From the NCBI GenBank assembly GCA_942159475.1, contig OW804097.1:58548986-58612985 (forward strand): a DNA stretch of 64,000 bases, in the 5' to 3' direction. Below are positions 22,201 through 37,200 of this stretch, in pieces. The number at the start of each line of letters is the position of its first letter. The stretch's first letter is position 1. Position numbers and translations under genes: made by a program. Origin of the DNA: Sthenelais limicola (Eukaryota > Annelida > Polychaeta > Phyllodocida > Sigalionidae). The notes under the pieces were generated by a model. That model saw only the letters and a program-made list of their open reading frames with translations. It did not search any database and had not been told where the DNA came from.

Positions 22201-25200
22201 GGGCCTACAAATGGCCTGAAAGAAATAACACCAGGTTTGTCACTAGAAAATTCAAAATGATGATACCCTTTGATACCTGGAAAAGATTTGGAGAAAGGTG
22301 ACAGGAATGCCTGCCAGTCGTACAATGGAACAAAAACAGTACCCCTTTCATCACCTACAAGTTGGGCCTGGTTGACCCCCCCTGGCGTACTGCGCTGCAC
22401 ACTGTCTTTTAATTGCTGAAGAGAAGAAACGTTGTCCCGACGAAATTGTTTTTTCAAGAGACCAAAGCACCAGTCGGGGGCAAACTTAGTGTGCCCAGTA
22501 ATCAAAAAGTTAAGTGTAATAGACCTGGCCTTCCAGTAAGGACACGCCACATCATCCTTCCATGCAAATACCGAACAGGCCTACCTTCCTCGGGGTCAGA
22601 AAATAAAGGGGACCTGGTTGCATCTGATAGGAAGGTAAATGCACTTGTTGTGCAAAGTCAAAACTGAGATGTACTCGAATGTCACATGAGCAAGGGGCAT
22701 GTTTGCCAAGGGGGGTTTCACCATTGTCTCTGTATGCTTCTTTGGCATCAGCACAAAATTTCTGATAAAGAGTTCTCTCGTCTGCTACAGTGTCTAAATG
22801 TTTTTGCTGTTTCTTTAACTTGGCAGCTTTCACAACTTCAGGTAAATTACTACTACAGGAAATGTCTCTGTTATTATGCTGGCACTCCCAGCAGAGGTCT
22901 GTCATGGGACGACTTGTGACTATTTTAGGAAGATATCTGCGCCACAGTTGAACAAAAGTGGAGTAGGCAACAGCCCTATTGTCAGTCTCGTGCATGGCTT
23001 GTGTGTAAAGACGATGAACTTCGGCATTTGTAGAATGGCAGGGGAGAATGAGGATGTCGTCTCTGTGGTGTGAAGCTACTCTGCCTGGCAAGGCAAGAGC
23101 ATGTATTTCGGCATAAGATGTGATGAAGTTGATTGTGTTCTTCAGGTCATTTATTGGCAATGACCTGACAGTATGGTGACCACCACCACGTCGTAGACGA
23201 GGGATCAGACCATCCTCGCTGAAGGATTTTAGTACAGCAGTCAGCTTGTTTTGGCTAATCCTAGAAGAGAAGAGAGAGAAGAGAAAATAGAAAAATAATA
23301 ATTTAATCATTTGCAAAGGAAGAAATTAAACATAATGCAGGATTGTAAATGAGAATACAAAATAATGATTCTTAGCAAATAATCCATGTTATCATGAATA
23401 GCTATGTAATGTTCAGTATTAATGGGCACAACAAGATTCATTACTCACTTGTAAAGGAATTTAAAGGTAGCTTTGCAAACAGGCTTGTTAGACACCCTGT
23501 AGTGGCTCTTTGGGTGTTTTCGTTCTCCCTTCCATTGGGGCCCCTTCTTTGTTGGACTGCATTGTTCACTGTTGTCAGTAACAGTATTGAAAACGCCTAA
23601 GAGTGCCATGTCGAGCTCATCTGAAACGACAGTATAACAAAATATAAAATGATGTGACCCACCAAAATATCACCGACACAAATCTTAAATCCTACTGGAG
23701 TAGCAAGACATTCCCTACAGTTTTCCTACATAATTAGTTATCATATCTGATTAGTTATCCGTGTCCTCATAATTGAACTACAGCTTTAAATACTGATTGA
23801 GTATTATACATGCATGTATGGGCAAAGAAAAGGCAATAGAGAAAAACATTATTTAAAATTACCTCGATTGATTTGATCATGTTCCGACCGATGAGAGATG
23901 CGCTGTTCCACAGTGAACTGGTCTATGCACGGCCCGTTGTTAAACAAATGGCAGTTACAACTGAAATGGACAAAATCCTAGATTTCAATTTGCCCAAAAC
24001 TGACATGTTGTTACAAGTAATACATTTTTAACCCTACATTCCACACGAGACGATTATGGAATATCAGACATCCTAGGTAAATAGTTTACTCCCCCGATCT
24101 CGACTCGATGCTTCCGAGTCCCCATGCAAGAACAGCACGAGGCGAGGTAAAACCTCTACCGATCAAATTTAGAACATTTAAATATACACACAATATATCT
24201 CTCACACATAACAGCATTGGATTATAGATTTGATTGATTTCCAGGGATGACATAGCATAGCTTTCCGATCGCCTCCCCCAACGCGTCAACACACACGATA
24301 GAAAACATGGCCGTAGAGCACCGACACTTACCTAAATGTGGAGCACTTTTCCCGTTCCTTGTCCAGGACTGCCTGCATGTGGTCAATAATAATAATAGGT
24401 TCTGGTTCTTCCTCAGCTTCTTCCTCATTCGTGTCCTGAGTTTCAGGAGGATCTGGGACGTCTGGTTCTCCATCCGAGTCAGATTCCACCGTCTCTGTTT
24501 CCTCGTTAAACACAAAATATTCCTCGATGAGGTTACGCCATTCGGAGTTGTCGACAACACCTCCCAAATTGGCTCGAGCGATGCCATTAAGAGCTTCTGC
24601 GACGGTGGCCTCAGCTTCCATGTTTAAATAATAAACCTTGGTCCATTTAAAACTTTGTTGGAGAGTAAAACACGTCTTGAATCGTCTGGAATCGAGGAAT
24701 AACTGGTCGCTTCGATTCAAATCCAAGACCACGCTAGAAGATGGCGTCAGCCGGAAGTTGATCTTTCGGAGCGGCTGAACCAATCACAGCGCTGTATCCA
24801 CTACACGTGGGCTCCCTAGCAACAAGTGTTTACGCCGAATGCACTTTAATAGAGCTCTGTGATTGGTTAACTTACGCGGGCATTCAAAAGGGAAGACTGG
24901 GATTGGATAGAGGAGATTCGCGGCTTTCCGAGGATACCAAATGTGCTGGGGTACCCTACACTCAAATGTCCACGGCATACGAGTGAATTTAGTGAAAAAT
25001 AGCTTCCGACTCCTTTGTTTTAACCCATCCAACCATGTTATGAAAATGTTTACCGGCGATTATGAAGCATAAATTATTGTTTATTTTACAAAATACTTTC
25101 CAGTCTCACAAAAAACATATTAAAGATTAATATTACAGGAAAAAACGATTTCGGCCAAAAAAGTCATATACCATCTTTGGAGCCCTATATCTCAAAACGA

Positions 25201-28200
25201 AAGTTGCCGACATGGGACTCATTTTGATGGAGCGGATCACATATACAGAACTACTTATTAGATATGCTGCCATTATTGGAATCCCCTTGATCTCATCTTT
25301 TCGAGTATGCTGATATATCTAAAAATCCATTTATTGCGACTTGTGTCTCATTTTCCTGTAACACATCACATTTATAAAATTCTGCTTAATTAGGCTTAAA
25401 ATGATAACTACTAGGTATATCTGAGTATATTTGGCATTGCATATCTGTTCGTTTAAATGATTATGGCATCCATAGGAAGATCTGACACGCCAGAATTGGA
25501 CTACCATAATTGTTTTGTACAAATATGACAATAAAGAATGTTTGAATTGAATTGAATTGAGCTGAACTGTATTTTGAACCTAATTTTGGTCTGAAATTTG
25601 AATTATTTTAGAGGAATGGTGAAGGTGAAGTGTACATCTTCAAGCGATTCTACCCATTAGGTCAAACTGAAAGCGTATCACTTACATAGATTACAACTAA
25701 ATTTCAGAATTTCCATGCTATACTATATCGTGAGGACTACCAACAGAGGCAACTGGTCGAGGAAGGGCGGAAACTGGACCAACTACAGGCACAGGTGGAT
25801 GACCTAACGTTGTATATAAGTAAGTTGCGGTCTCCATGTTTTATACTGATTCTTGATAACACCATTTTCAATGTAAACCCACCATGTTTATGATTAAAAG
25901 CAAATCATGAGAAGTTCTGTTTTGTCGAAAATGCTTTTTCCCCAGCATTTATTTATTTATTAAAGGTACTTTCGACTGAAACTCCTACTGCACACAGATG
26001 TCCCCAAAGGGCATGAATCTCTTTGTTGTCCCGCCGATTGCATGTTGGTGAAGTCGCTTTGGGGGTAACATCCCCACGCTACCCCCACCCCCACGGGAGG
26101 GCGTTGCCCCCTTCGCGCACCCTCCTGAGCTGAGCAGAGCATTTATATATAAACGTACCCCATTTCCATACACAGCCCACCTACAAAAACCCTGAATCTA
26201 CTTTAATATTAAGGAGAGGTCTTTTTGGTCTCTACAGGTCCATCGACCCTGTCTGAAGGACATTATATATATGTGGTTTGTGAAGGTATCTGGTGATTAT
26301 AATGTGATTTTGATTTCTCTTGATGTCTGCTGGGTTCATTGAAGGAACTTTTTCTTTAAACAAAACGCATACCTGATTGTTCAGAGGCTGAGAAGTCTAG
26401 AGTACACACCATTGTCAAATCTAAATTAAAGTTTTATGCCTACTGCCAGGTTGATTACACAGGAAAGTGGACAGTAAGTATGGACATATCCATCAGTTTG
26501 TATAATAAATACATCAGTTTAACATTTGTGATGTGTTACAGGAAAATGAGTCACAAGTAGCAATGAAGATATTTCTTAGAATGATTTATTCACAAGATCT
26601 CTTTATTAGAATGGTCTGATTTGTGAAGTGCTTAGCACCTTCAGTCTTATGAAGCTATGTACCAAATTTCAAGAGATTGTTTTAAAGATATCCCTGCTTT
26701 TTGAAGGTCAACCAACTTTTTTCAATAATAGATATCCTCAATGTAGATGTCCTCAATGTTTACCACCATTGGAATCCACTTGATCTCATCTTTTCAAATA
26801 ATTATGATGGTATCTCAAAATATATTAATTTTTGTGCGACTTGTGATTCAATTTTCCAAAACACATCACATTTTTGGAAGCTGCCTGAAGTACTCTTGGT
26901 GTCCAAGGGCAGTACTCTAACAATCATTTGATACATCTCCAACAGAGACTTGACTGCTTCAATAAATAGAGACCTACTTCATTTTCTAGTCAAAACACAA
27001 AATGTTCTCATCTATTGAAAGACAATTATAAACAAACTAGAGTCAAGAAGCTGGCATCAATTGATAGGAAATAATATGCCCTAAAAATGGTTTTATTTGA
27101 TCTAAGATGTCAGTGCATTATTTCAGACTTCTTTTTAAAAAAAACTCAAAAAGTGCACAAAATTGGTGGCCATGTTAGATTTTCTCAGCAAATACAGTTT
27201 TTGTGATTTATGTTACATTTTATATATATAATTGTTTTTACTTCTGCCATGAACTTTATACATTTGGTCAAAATTGGGACCAGATGTATGTAAATGCTTA
27301 TGTATGCTAATAATGAACGAAAGTTCACAATGTTTGAATGTGAACATTCCTTCGACAGCCGATGCTCAATTATTTTCTAAAGACCAATTCTTTTTGATAA
27401 CTTCACTTAGTAAATATAATTCATACATGCTTGATAATGATTTTCTCGAAAAAAAAACATTTACCTATGACATATCGGCCCATGAAAACCTTTCTTTTAA
27501 TGCCTCCGGAATAAAGATTTCTAATATTTTTCCAACAATAAATATATTATTCCAACCGTTTCAGGCCATTACTTATATATATATCTGGTTCTATGGTTTA
27601 CCACTAAGCATAAACATTTCTGGTTTTGTATGACCTTTTTAATTATAAACATTTTATATAGATATATAATTATGTTTTAGGAGCCAAGTCAATAATTAAT
27701 ATGGCAGTCAATCTCAAACTTATTATGAATCTGATCTGACCATTTATTGTCCATTCTCTTCATGTATCCATTTGAACTGCAGTGTTTTGTTTTATGTTTA
27801 TCTGACACAAAGGTGATACAGCGGAGAGTGGATGGAAGTGTCAGTTTTGCAAGGAACTGGACCAGCTACAGTCAAGGGTTTGGCGATCCTGAGGGGGAAC
27901 ACTGGCTGGGTAATGACCTTATCCATGAGCTGACTTCTGCAGGACTGACCAGGCTGAGAATAGATCTGGAAGACTGGGATAACGAGAAACATACAGTATT
28001 CTACGATGTATTTAAGGTTGCTGGAGCAGGGGACAAATACCAGCTGACTGCATCTGGATTTAGTGAATACCACTTGTTGGGATTAAACCCTCCTGGTAGG
28101 TGAATATTTTATTATTAGGCAATTGTATCTAACTGGAAAAAAACATGCACCAAGAATCGGTAATATAATATATTATGGAAACCGGATTGAAAGTACCGCT

Positions 28201-31200
28201 TTATCGCCGACAATGTCGGTAAACCCCATAGACTTAGCATAGCGATGTTTGCAATGTCGGAAAAAGCATCGCCAATTTTTGCGATCAATATACCGATGTA
28301 AAAAAAAGGCGGCCGATTGTTTTTCAAAGAATCGGAAAGTTTTTTGGACAATTTCATGTGTCGGTCTTTTCCCGAAAATGTCGGTGACCTTAGTCTGAAA
28401 TCGGCCGATTGTACTTACAAGTGGAACAATTTGCCGCCTACTTGTGCGCCATATCGGGTTTGCTGTCGGCATAAAATGGAAAAAAAATTGCTTTTCCCGT
28501 CAATGTCGGCAATTTTATGTCATACTTAACTTTGTGCCAACTATATGAGAAAAATCGGCCGACTTGTCGGTCGTGTTAATTTTAAAGTCGTCACCCACGG
28601 GTTAGTTGGGTTGTCGACACCCCCCCCCTCTGGTGTTGACACCATGAATGATACTTGTGCTGCCCCCTAGTGTCCTTTATAAGTTGCGCCCATTAACTTT
28701 GTGCCAACTTTGTAAGAAAAATCGGCCGACTTGTCGGTGGTGTTAATTTTAAAGTCGTCAGTTGGGTTGTCGACACGCCCCCCAACTATTACTTGTGCTG
28801 CCCCCTAGTGTCCTTTATAAGTTGCGCCCATACATATGCTGCCCCCTTGTGTGTGTGCTTTCACATGGTTGCTATTAATTCTAAGTAATGCTCAACTTAC
28901 ACATTAGTTCGTAACGGTAGCGATTAATCGGTGGTGCCCCCTGACGTATCAATTGAATTTTCGTCAGAACGATACCACTTGGTTGGTAATGGCCAAATGA
29001 ATAATTTCTTCCTTGAATCGTTATTGGTTTATGTTTAATTCATCACTTTAAAATTATAACTATTTCCATTTTATTCATTGTACTATTATCTTTACATTAC
29101 TGACGAAACATTGTCCTGTACTGGAAATGTGTTTCTTCAATCGTGATTGATCTGTGTTTAATTCATAATTTTAAAATAAGAACTATTTCCCTTTCTCCGT
29201 TTCTCATGTCCAATTATCGTAGGACTTTCGTTTCATATCGTGGAAGAGGTCATAGTAGCATTTCTTAGGGAGTTATGTCTTACATAATTTGCTACGATCT
29301 ACTAAATTGGAATCGTGGAGGATGTGATAATACGAGAACTAAGTTAGCTGAAAAGACACATGAGGCAGTACTTCCTATTTCTTCTTTTTATTTAATAAAT
29401 CAATAATCCTTTTCAATTGCCGATGCAGCAGTCCAATCATCTTATCGATCTCTTGCTTTGATTTAATACAACAATAATAATCGTTTCGATCGTCCAACTA
29501 TTGTACGTCCTTTCAATTCGTCCTTTTATTCAGCTAAGCATCTATCTCGCGAACCCCCGATTTATATATAAATATCCGTCTATTTTTTCTGGGCGCACTT
29601 TCGCGACGGCCTCTGTGTGTTGGTTGTCTCAGTTGCTGCAATGCAGAAATTGATAAGTATTAGGAACAACACAATAAAATAAACACAATATTAATGATTA
29701 CGCAGTCACATTTACAATTTTACGTACAAATACTAATTATGAAGTAAACACAACTAATGTTACTATCTTACCATGACTCGAAGTTACAGTGATATCACAT
29801 ACCTATTAATGATGGTATTACAAAGTCAACTAATTGGAACGTACACATCGGACTAATCGGTCTCCTTAATACAAATCCTATTGATAAAGGAAAATGCTAT
29901 GTCTACCATCCGCCCAAACATTATAAATGTTGACTCCCTGCCAACACATTCACTTGTATGCATTGACTTGGATCTCTTCGTCAATTGCACACACACACAC
30001 ACACTGCAACCCTAATATGATATTAATAGGAATAGGAAATTAAATCTTACTTCTTTTCCCCTTGCCTTTCCCCTTGCCTTTCCCTTTGCCTGGACGTTTC
30101 TCAGGTTCGCATTCTGTCTCTGGCTCGGGCTCGGGCTCGGGCTCGTTCTCTGTGTATAAATAAGTATGCAGCATAAGAAATCAATGAAATTTACCACTCT
30201 GTGTATAAATAAGTATGCAACATAAGAAAGCAATGTAATTTACCACTTGGTTAGGCATATGAAACATATAAATTATTACTCATGAGAAAATTCACCTGTC
30301 ACATCTGTACTTTATGAACCATAACTTTATCAACTTTATTCATGTGTGTGTCTATATCTAAAAAGTCACCAAATATAATTACCTTTCTCCACTGCACTTG
30401 GGCTGTTCTCGGGCTGTCTCGGCTCGGGCTCTCTTGGCCTTACTTGTGATAGATCCACTATTTAACGAGAAAAATACTCATGTTACTTGATTGCATACTG
30501 GTCGTCTGATAGCCGGCTAGTAAACATACGCGGGGACAATGAACAAAAGTTGTAGCCTATTTACTAAACTATAGTACTACGATGTCTGAGTTTCAAAAGA
30601 ATGGTTGTAATAATAATAGTAACCAATGTAAAGCATACCTTTGTTTAGCACTTTGATGAGCTTGCCCTCATTTTTTGTTAACCGTGCCATCGTCTTGGCC
30701 ATCACTGCAAGATTTTGTGTGACGCCCTCGATGAGTTCGAGAACTGGAAAAAAAAAGCGTTCATCTATACAACGGTGGTTACAATGAATAGTATCATTGT
30801 ACAATGAACCTGAATGAACATGCATTTGCTCTATTTCAAAATAATCGGACTCACTAAATCGGAATACATAGTAGCATACATGTGTGATATGGATATTAAT
30901 GGGTATATTAATGAGTGCTTCAGAAAGGGGAATCTGTTGCAAAAGTACTTACGGCGAGGCTCGAATTGTGGTGCGTTCGTATCACCACTGCTGCAACTTT
31001 GTCTTTGGGGAGTCGTTGCGACCTCTTGGGCACTGGCAGTGGCACGCCTTGCAGGTTGGGCATGTTGGGCAGGTTTGGCACAACTGCTATTCGTCGATTT
31101 CGATTGACGTGGAGTAGTGTAGACGTCATGTTTGGCTGGGGCTTGTGCTTGCGCTTGGGCACTGGCACGCCTTGCAGGTTGGGCACAGCTGCTATTCGTC

Positions 31201-34200
31201 GATTGACGTGGAGTAGTGTTGGCACAGCTGCTATTCGTCGATTGACGTGGAGTAGTGTTGGCTTGGGCTTGGGCACAACTACGATTTGTTCGGCTCGCCA
31301 CTTTGCTGGTCGAGGGGTTTGGGGTCGTCGGCCGGGGCGAGGTCGTCCCCGACAGCCAGTCCTCCACATGTCTCAATTCTTTAAACCGAAAAACAACTAA
31401 TTTGTATTACCATGAATAACATCGATTAGGAGCAGTAATATGGTCTAGTATATCTATAAAGTTGCTTTGTCAGTAGGTGATGTATTTTGGCAACACTCAC
31501 TGTCCACACTGTCGTCGTCCGAGTCGGACCACTCGAGTTTGGCAAGTTTTCTCTTCTTCGGCCCAGAGACTGAAAATATAACTGTAAACATATTCAATTC
31601 TGGTGACACAATTCACTCGCTTAGATATTAATACTAAATCTAGAAGTTTTTTTTTTTTACTTTGGGCACGTTCTTTCTTCAATATACTGTAGACAATTAT
31701 CCAAAGTAATCAGTCAATGTTGAAAGCTATGTCAATTATTTCTTGCAATATTCACCTTTCTTCGTGAAATCATCTTTCGAGTCGTCACCGGGCGGCTGGA
31801 ATGGCAAGAGGACATGTTTAATTACACACCTTGCACAAATGAACCATCAGGACAAAACTGTACGTCACGTATACAATTGGGATTAGAAAATGTCAGCACA
31901 TACAGCTACTTAGAAGGAGTTTGTTAATTCGCCGGCATTACACATTAAACCAAACCAGTGGAGAAAATATATATAGTCATATGTTCATCTCTATCGTCAG
32001 TGTAAGTGCTGGCCCCTATGGGGAACCAACGCTTATATGTACTATTACAAAACTTTCTACTCGTACCGGGTAGAATGTTTGCCGCAAGACGTTCCCCTCT
32101 GTTCTCCCCGCGTGCATCAACAGTGGCAAGCGGCGTAAGGGCGCTTTTTTATCTTTGTGCATTTTTTTGAGGTCTGATGTTGTAGTAGTTCGCAACAGTG
32201 GTGTCAGACCGCTGTTTGGTAACCTCGTGTAGGGCACAAGCTGAGTCTGAGGCGGGACGAAGTAGTGTTGGCCGATGTAATCGGCCAACTCCCCCATATC
32301 GTCCATCTCTGCGATGCAGATGTTAGGTACGCCTGCGACCCTTTTAAAGTTCTTGTCGCGTATGCTGACGTTATAACATGGCTGAAATAAGTTATGGTGA
32401 ACACATGCTAGTAGTAGTTGAGGTTAACTAAGGGTTAGAGGCAGCCTTAGGCACACGCAAAACAACAAAAACAACATTAGCCTACTGAATTAGAAAAAAT
32501 GGATAAACCTACATTTTTCAACTTTTATTATATTAACATTTATTAGGCATATATTTAACCTTACTGACTGATACTGATACTTAGTATAATTACTAATATG
32601 TGACTCGACTTGCATACCTTTGACTTGTTTCCTCCCGCTTTTGATGAATCGGTTCGCATGAACTCATCGAGACGCTCTTCCAGAGCATCCTGGTGTCGCG
32701 CTGAATCGGAAATAATACAACCCATTACAATAACGGTCATCACTACCTTACTCACACTGTCATATTTGTAATCCAATTTTGCTAACCTTATTTTAACACG
32801 GAAATTTTAGAAATTCACTACACAATTAATATAAGTCATAACAGCAAAATGACATGGTAGCGAAATGCCCTATATATAATGATATTCTAGGCTATTACTA
32901 ACTACACTAACTTAACAATGAAGATGTCATGTCAAGCTTGGGAACTTGTTCAGTTTATTTTTAATGACTTTAAGATCACATGCCACTGGTATTATATTAT
33001 TGACTATAGGACATGCTTCGATCTAACTGTGGTATACTATGGAGAGACTGACTGGGTATGGTCAGTATGTTGAGGTAGCAGGCATTAGCGGGGACGTTAC
33101 TGGTACATAGCGTGTGTAGTCCTCCTTTAGTGAAAGATGCTTCCCCTCAAGTACAATGACATTTGAGTTCCAAATATATTAGTTCACTTCTTCTCCTCCG
33201 ACATAGCTCATTACAATTACGAAAAGCATTTTACTTTACATAATAAATATTAAATAATATATACATTGACTGAATGAATCATAACATTTTTTCACAAACA
33301 ATTGATCATCATTTATATCATCATGTCACTCTTTCATTATTTTTTATAATTTTATTATTTTTTATAATTATATTATTATTATTTTTTTATTTATTGAGCA
33401 TAAATTGTTGGTCAAAGTCAATATGCGGGAGAGAAAGTATTATACGTTTCTGTAGGGCAATATTGGACCAATCCACATTTACACTCATGTCCCTTGCAAA
33501 TCAAAGGAAAGCCCAAAATCGGCAAAAAGAAAGTGGGACGAAGCGTCATGAGTCATTTGCTCACCCAACTCCCCCATATCGTTCATCTCTGCGATGCAGA
33601 TGTTAGGTACGCCTGCGACCCTTTTAAAGTTCTTGTCGCGTATGCTGACGTTATAACATGGCTGAAATGAACAGACGACGGCCACAGCACACATGCACAT
33701 ATGCGCACTCCTTCAACTGCGCGTTGATCAGAGTGATATACACTTTGTCTACAACTTTAAGGTTGACTTGACGAGACAAAAGTTATGACATGGACTCTAT
33801 CACGTTTGACTTTCATTATTTTTTATAATTTTATTATTTTTTATAATTATATTATTATTATTTTTTTATTTATTGAGCATAAATTGTTGGTCAAAGTCAA
33901 TATGCGGGAGAGAAAGTATTATACGTTTCTGTAGGGCAATATTGGACCAATCCACATTTACACTCATGTCCCTTGCAAATCAAAGGAAAGCCCAAAATCG
34001 GCAAAAAGAAAGTGGGACGAAGCGTCATGAGTCATTTGCTCACCCAACAACCAGTTGGGGAGGACAAACTGACCTCAGCCCGGACAGACGACGGCCACAG
34101 CACACGTGCACATATGCGCACTCCTTCAACTGCGCGTTGATCAGAGTGATATACACTTTGTCTACAACTTTAAGGTTGACTTGACGAGACAAAAGTTATG

Positions 34201-37200
34201 ACATGGACTCTATCACGTTTGACTTCCAAATATATTAGCTGTGTCGATATTTTTCAATAATAATAATTTTCGGCGCCACATAAATGGTCAGCTTGATTGG
34301 TCAAAGTCAATAGGCGTTCGAGGATGTATTATACATTCCTGTATTGCAATATTGGACCAATCCAGCTTCACACTCATGCGGCATAAGCCCTTTACAATAT
34401 GAATGATAATTCATCAATATAGTTGTGAATAGTTATCTAATCATTTTCAAACAAATCAATTAATCAAATAAATTATACAGACTAACAAAATCCACTCGCA
34501 CATATATAAAAAAAAATTCTCTTTCTTACCTCTTCTCTACTATTTACATATCGCCCATAAGATCACATGCCACTGGTATTATATTATGGACTATAGGACA
34601 TGCTTCGATCTAACTGTTGTATACTATGGAGAGACTGACTGGGTATGGTCAGTATGTTGATGTAGCAGGCATTAGCGGGGACCTTAATTATCTAATAAAA
34701 CTTTTTTTTTTGGGTTGGTGGGGTGTTATTATTGTACACAGGTTACTGTACTTTACTTGACATGCGAATGATTTTTTTACATATGACATGCTGACAATAT
34801 AATAGGCGGACACCTTCATTCAACCTGTTGTGTGTAGAAATTGAAAGTTTCGTCAGTACTGCGACTACATACAATACATGACATATAATATGGGCTGCAG
34901 CGTTCATGGTTAGACCGTTGGAAGTGCATTTGAAATAGCAGAGATGCCACTCACAATCCCCAAAAAACTCGGCAATGCACAGGAGGCTCTCCCCCCTTAA
35001 ATGTTGCATTGGCAAAGCCACTGATGCGAACGCCGAACAAGTGTGAAGTACTTCATTGACTGTTACGATGATTTTGTAATTTATAGTTATTTAGGTATCA
35101 TACTTACAGCTGCATGGCGCCTGACTGGCTGGCCTTTGCTGGAGGGCGGCGCTGCGTACTAGCTGTAAAAGTAACATTATAATGCGATTATTCTAATAAT
35201 TGATTCACTGCCTTTGGTCTTAGTGATATTAACTATGCAATGCATAGTATCAACCCATTTACAAAGGTTGTTGCGGGGCGAGAGGGGCAGGAAGACCCAA
35301 GAGGGATGTAGTTTACGATCATACCTAGAGACCGACGTAAAACCCGGAACTGTTCACTACAACTTTTTTACTAAGACTGTCATAGCTACAATGAACATTT
35401 GCGTTTTAATATTCAATATGGAAAACAATGGAATGCATTTTGTACAATTGAATTAATTGTTACTTACCACTCCCATTGGTGTCCGGCTCCGACCTGTGAA
35501 TTGAATAGAAATAGAGATATAATACTATCAAGTTATTACTGTGTCAAAGAGTGTTTCAGAATCATTGATGTCAGTTCCTTGTGACCAAAACTAAATTAAG
35601 GAAGAGGCATTTGTACTGATGCCCTTGTCAACTGGTGCATTTGATCATTTGCCAACAACTATTAACAGTAACACATGCATGTAGGCTGTAGTTGACTGTA
35701 GTTGGTGAAATGAATGTAAAAATGTAGTTTTGGAACACATGTATACTGTCAACTTACTTTGGCTCCTTTTGTTGTTGCTCTGCTGATTCTGTTTCCAGGA
35801 CTTGGGTCTCCTCCCCCGCCATGATCTCAAGGGCAACGACTGAAAATTTAGAACGGAATATTGAGGATTAATTGCAATTTATGTGAGTTAACCCAAGTAG
35901 CCAAAGCTCATCGTTACATACTGTATCTATCGTGCAACAACGTATCGTACAAACTACAATTGAACCAACCCGAAAAATTTAGGAATTACAAACTTGATAC
36001 TCTAAATTTATGAACATATCACAATAACATTGCTAATGTCGATCATTGTCATTTTTAATACGGATCATACTTACAAGTGTTTAACTGGGACACGGTCCTG
36101 AAGGTAAAGTAAGGATAAATTACTAAATTACAGTTCATGTATACGACCATAATATTAATCAATATATTCCAAAAAATCAGGTATGTATGTAAATATGCAA
36201 CTGCATCATTGCAACGAGTGAACAACAAAGTCGATTAATGTATGATATATCGTTGATTGTGTCATGTTGGTACTATGGCACACTCTAATTAAGTACAAGG
36301 ACATCCCATCTTACATCTTACATCTCTGTAAGCATAGAGCCAATGCTACAATTGTACAAATGTACTTTATAGATGGACTGAACTCTCGTAACAAGATGAA
36401 TACTGACGAACGAACATTGAACTAAAATCTTGTGCTATACCTAGGAACGTTGAACATGGAACTTGAAAAAGCATTGAATTGTAGAAAAGTTACCAATGAC
36501 ATTGAGCATGAAACAGTAGTAACAAAAGCTTATAAATTGATTAAGCTATCGTGTGTGTCCTGTCCTGTTATAGGACTAGTAAAACCTGTATTTCCAAATC
36601 GTTAGCATTTCAAGCAGCGACTGCAAATACAATTGTCCATAGTAGAATGAGACCGTAGCATAGGTGGTCTTCAGCAGGGCTCTGTTGTATAAGCTAAGCA
36701 AGGAATTTTTTCTGTATGAATTTTTCCCTAACTACATTCATTCCTACAGAAAATTCCCAGCTCGTAGGAATATTCCTTGCTGTAGAGGTGTTGGTCAGCA
36801 AAGTAGAAGGTAAATAGGATGCATAGGATTCACTAATTTCTTTGGGTTAAAGATTAAAATAACACATCTCCTTCAATTTGAAGCGGTAAAGTGGGTAAAA
36901 TATTAGATACTTTGATTCTTATACCTTCAAATCTGATGCAGATTATCCAGAATGGATTAGAATCTAGATCCACAGGCATGACCTAGAAACTGACCCATTT
37001 AGCTGTGGGAATTTCGTACATTGATACTTGTAGTTGTTCCCTATGTAGGAATTTCCCCCAGAAGTTTTCCTACCGAAGTAATTTCCCTCATTCTTTCCTC
37101 TGAGTTAAACATGAAAAGACTGGAAAACTAAGGAACACCTTGTAGGTGTTCCCTCAAGAATTCCTTAGGATTTATTGACTGCAAAAATATGATTTTACTA

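Noticed and set aside
27274..27633. 119-codon plus-strand frame in a FReD intron
   Set aside because: AT-driven composition, no acceptor or donor in phase with FReD, no recognisable domain.
33274..34184. Two similar plus-strand frames containing INCWSKSICGRESIIRFCRA
   Set aside because: They are the same reading of a tandemly duplicated intronic segment with AT-rich starts; not a gene family.
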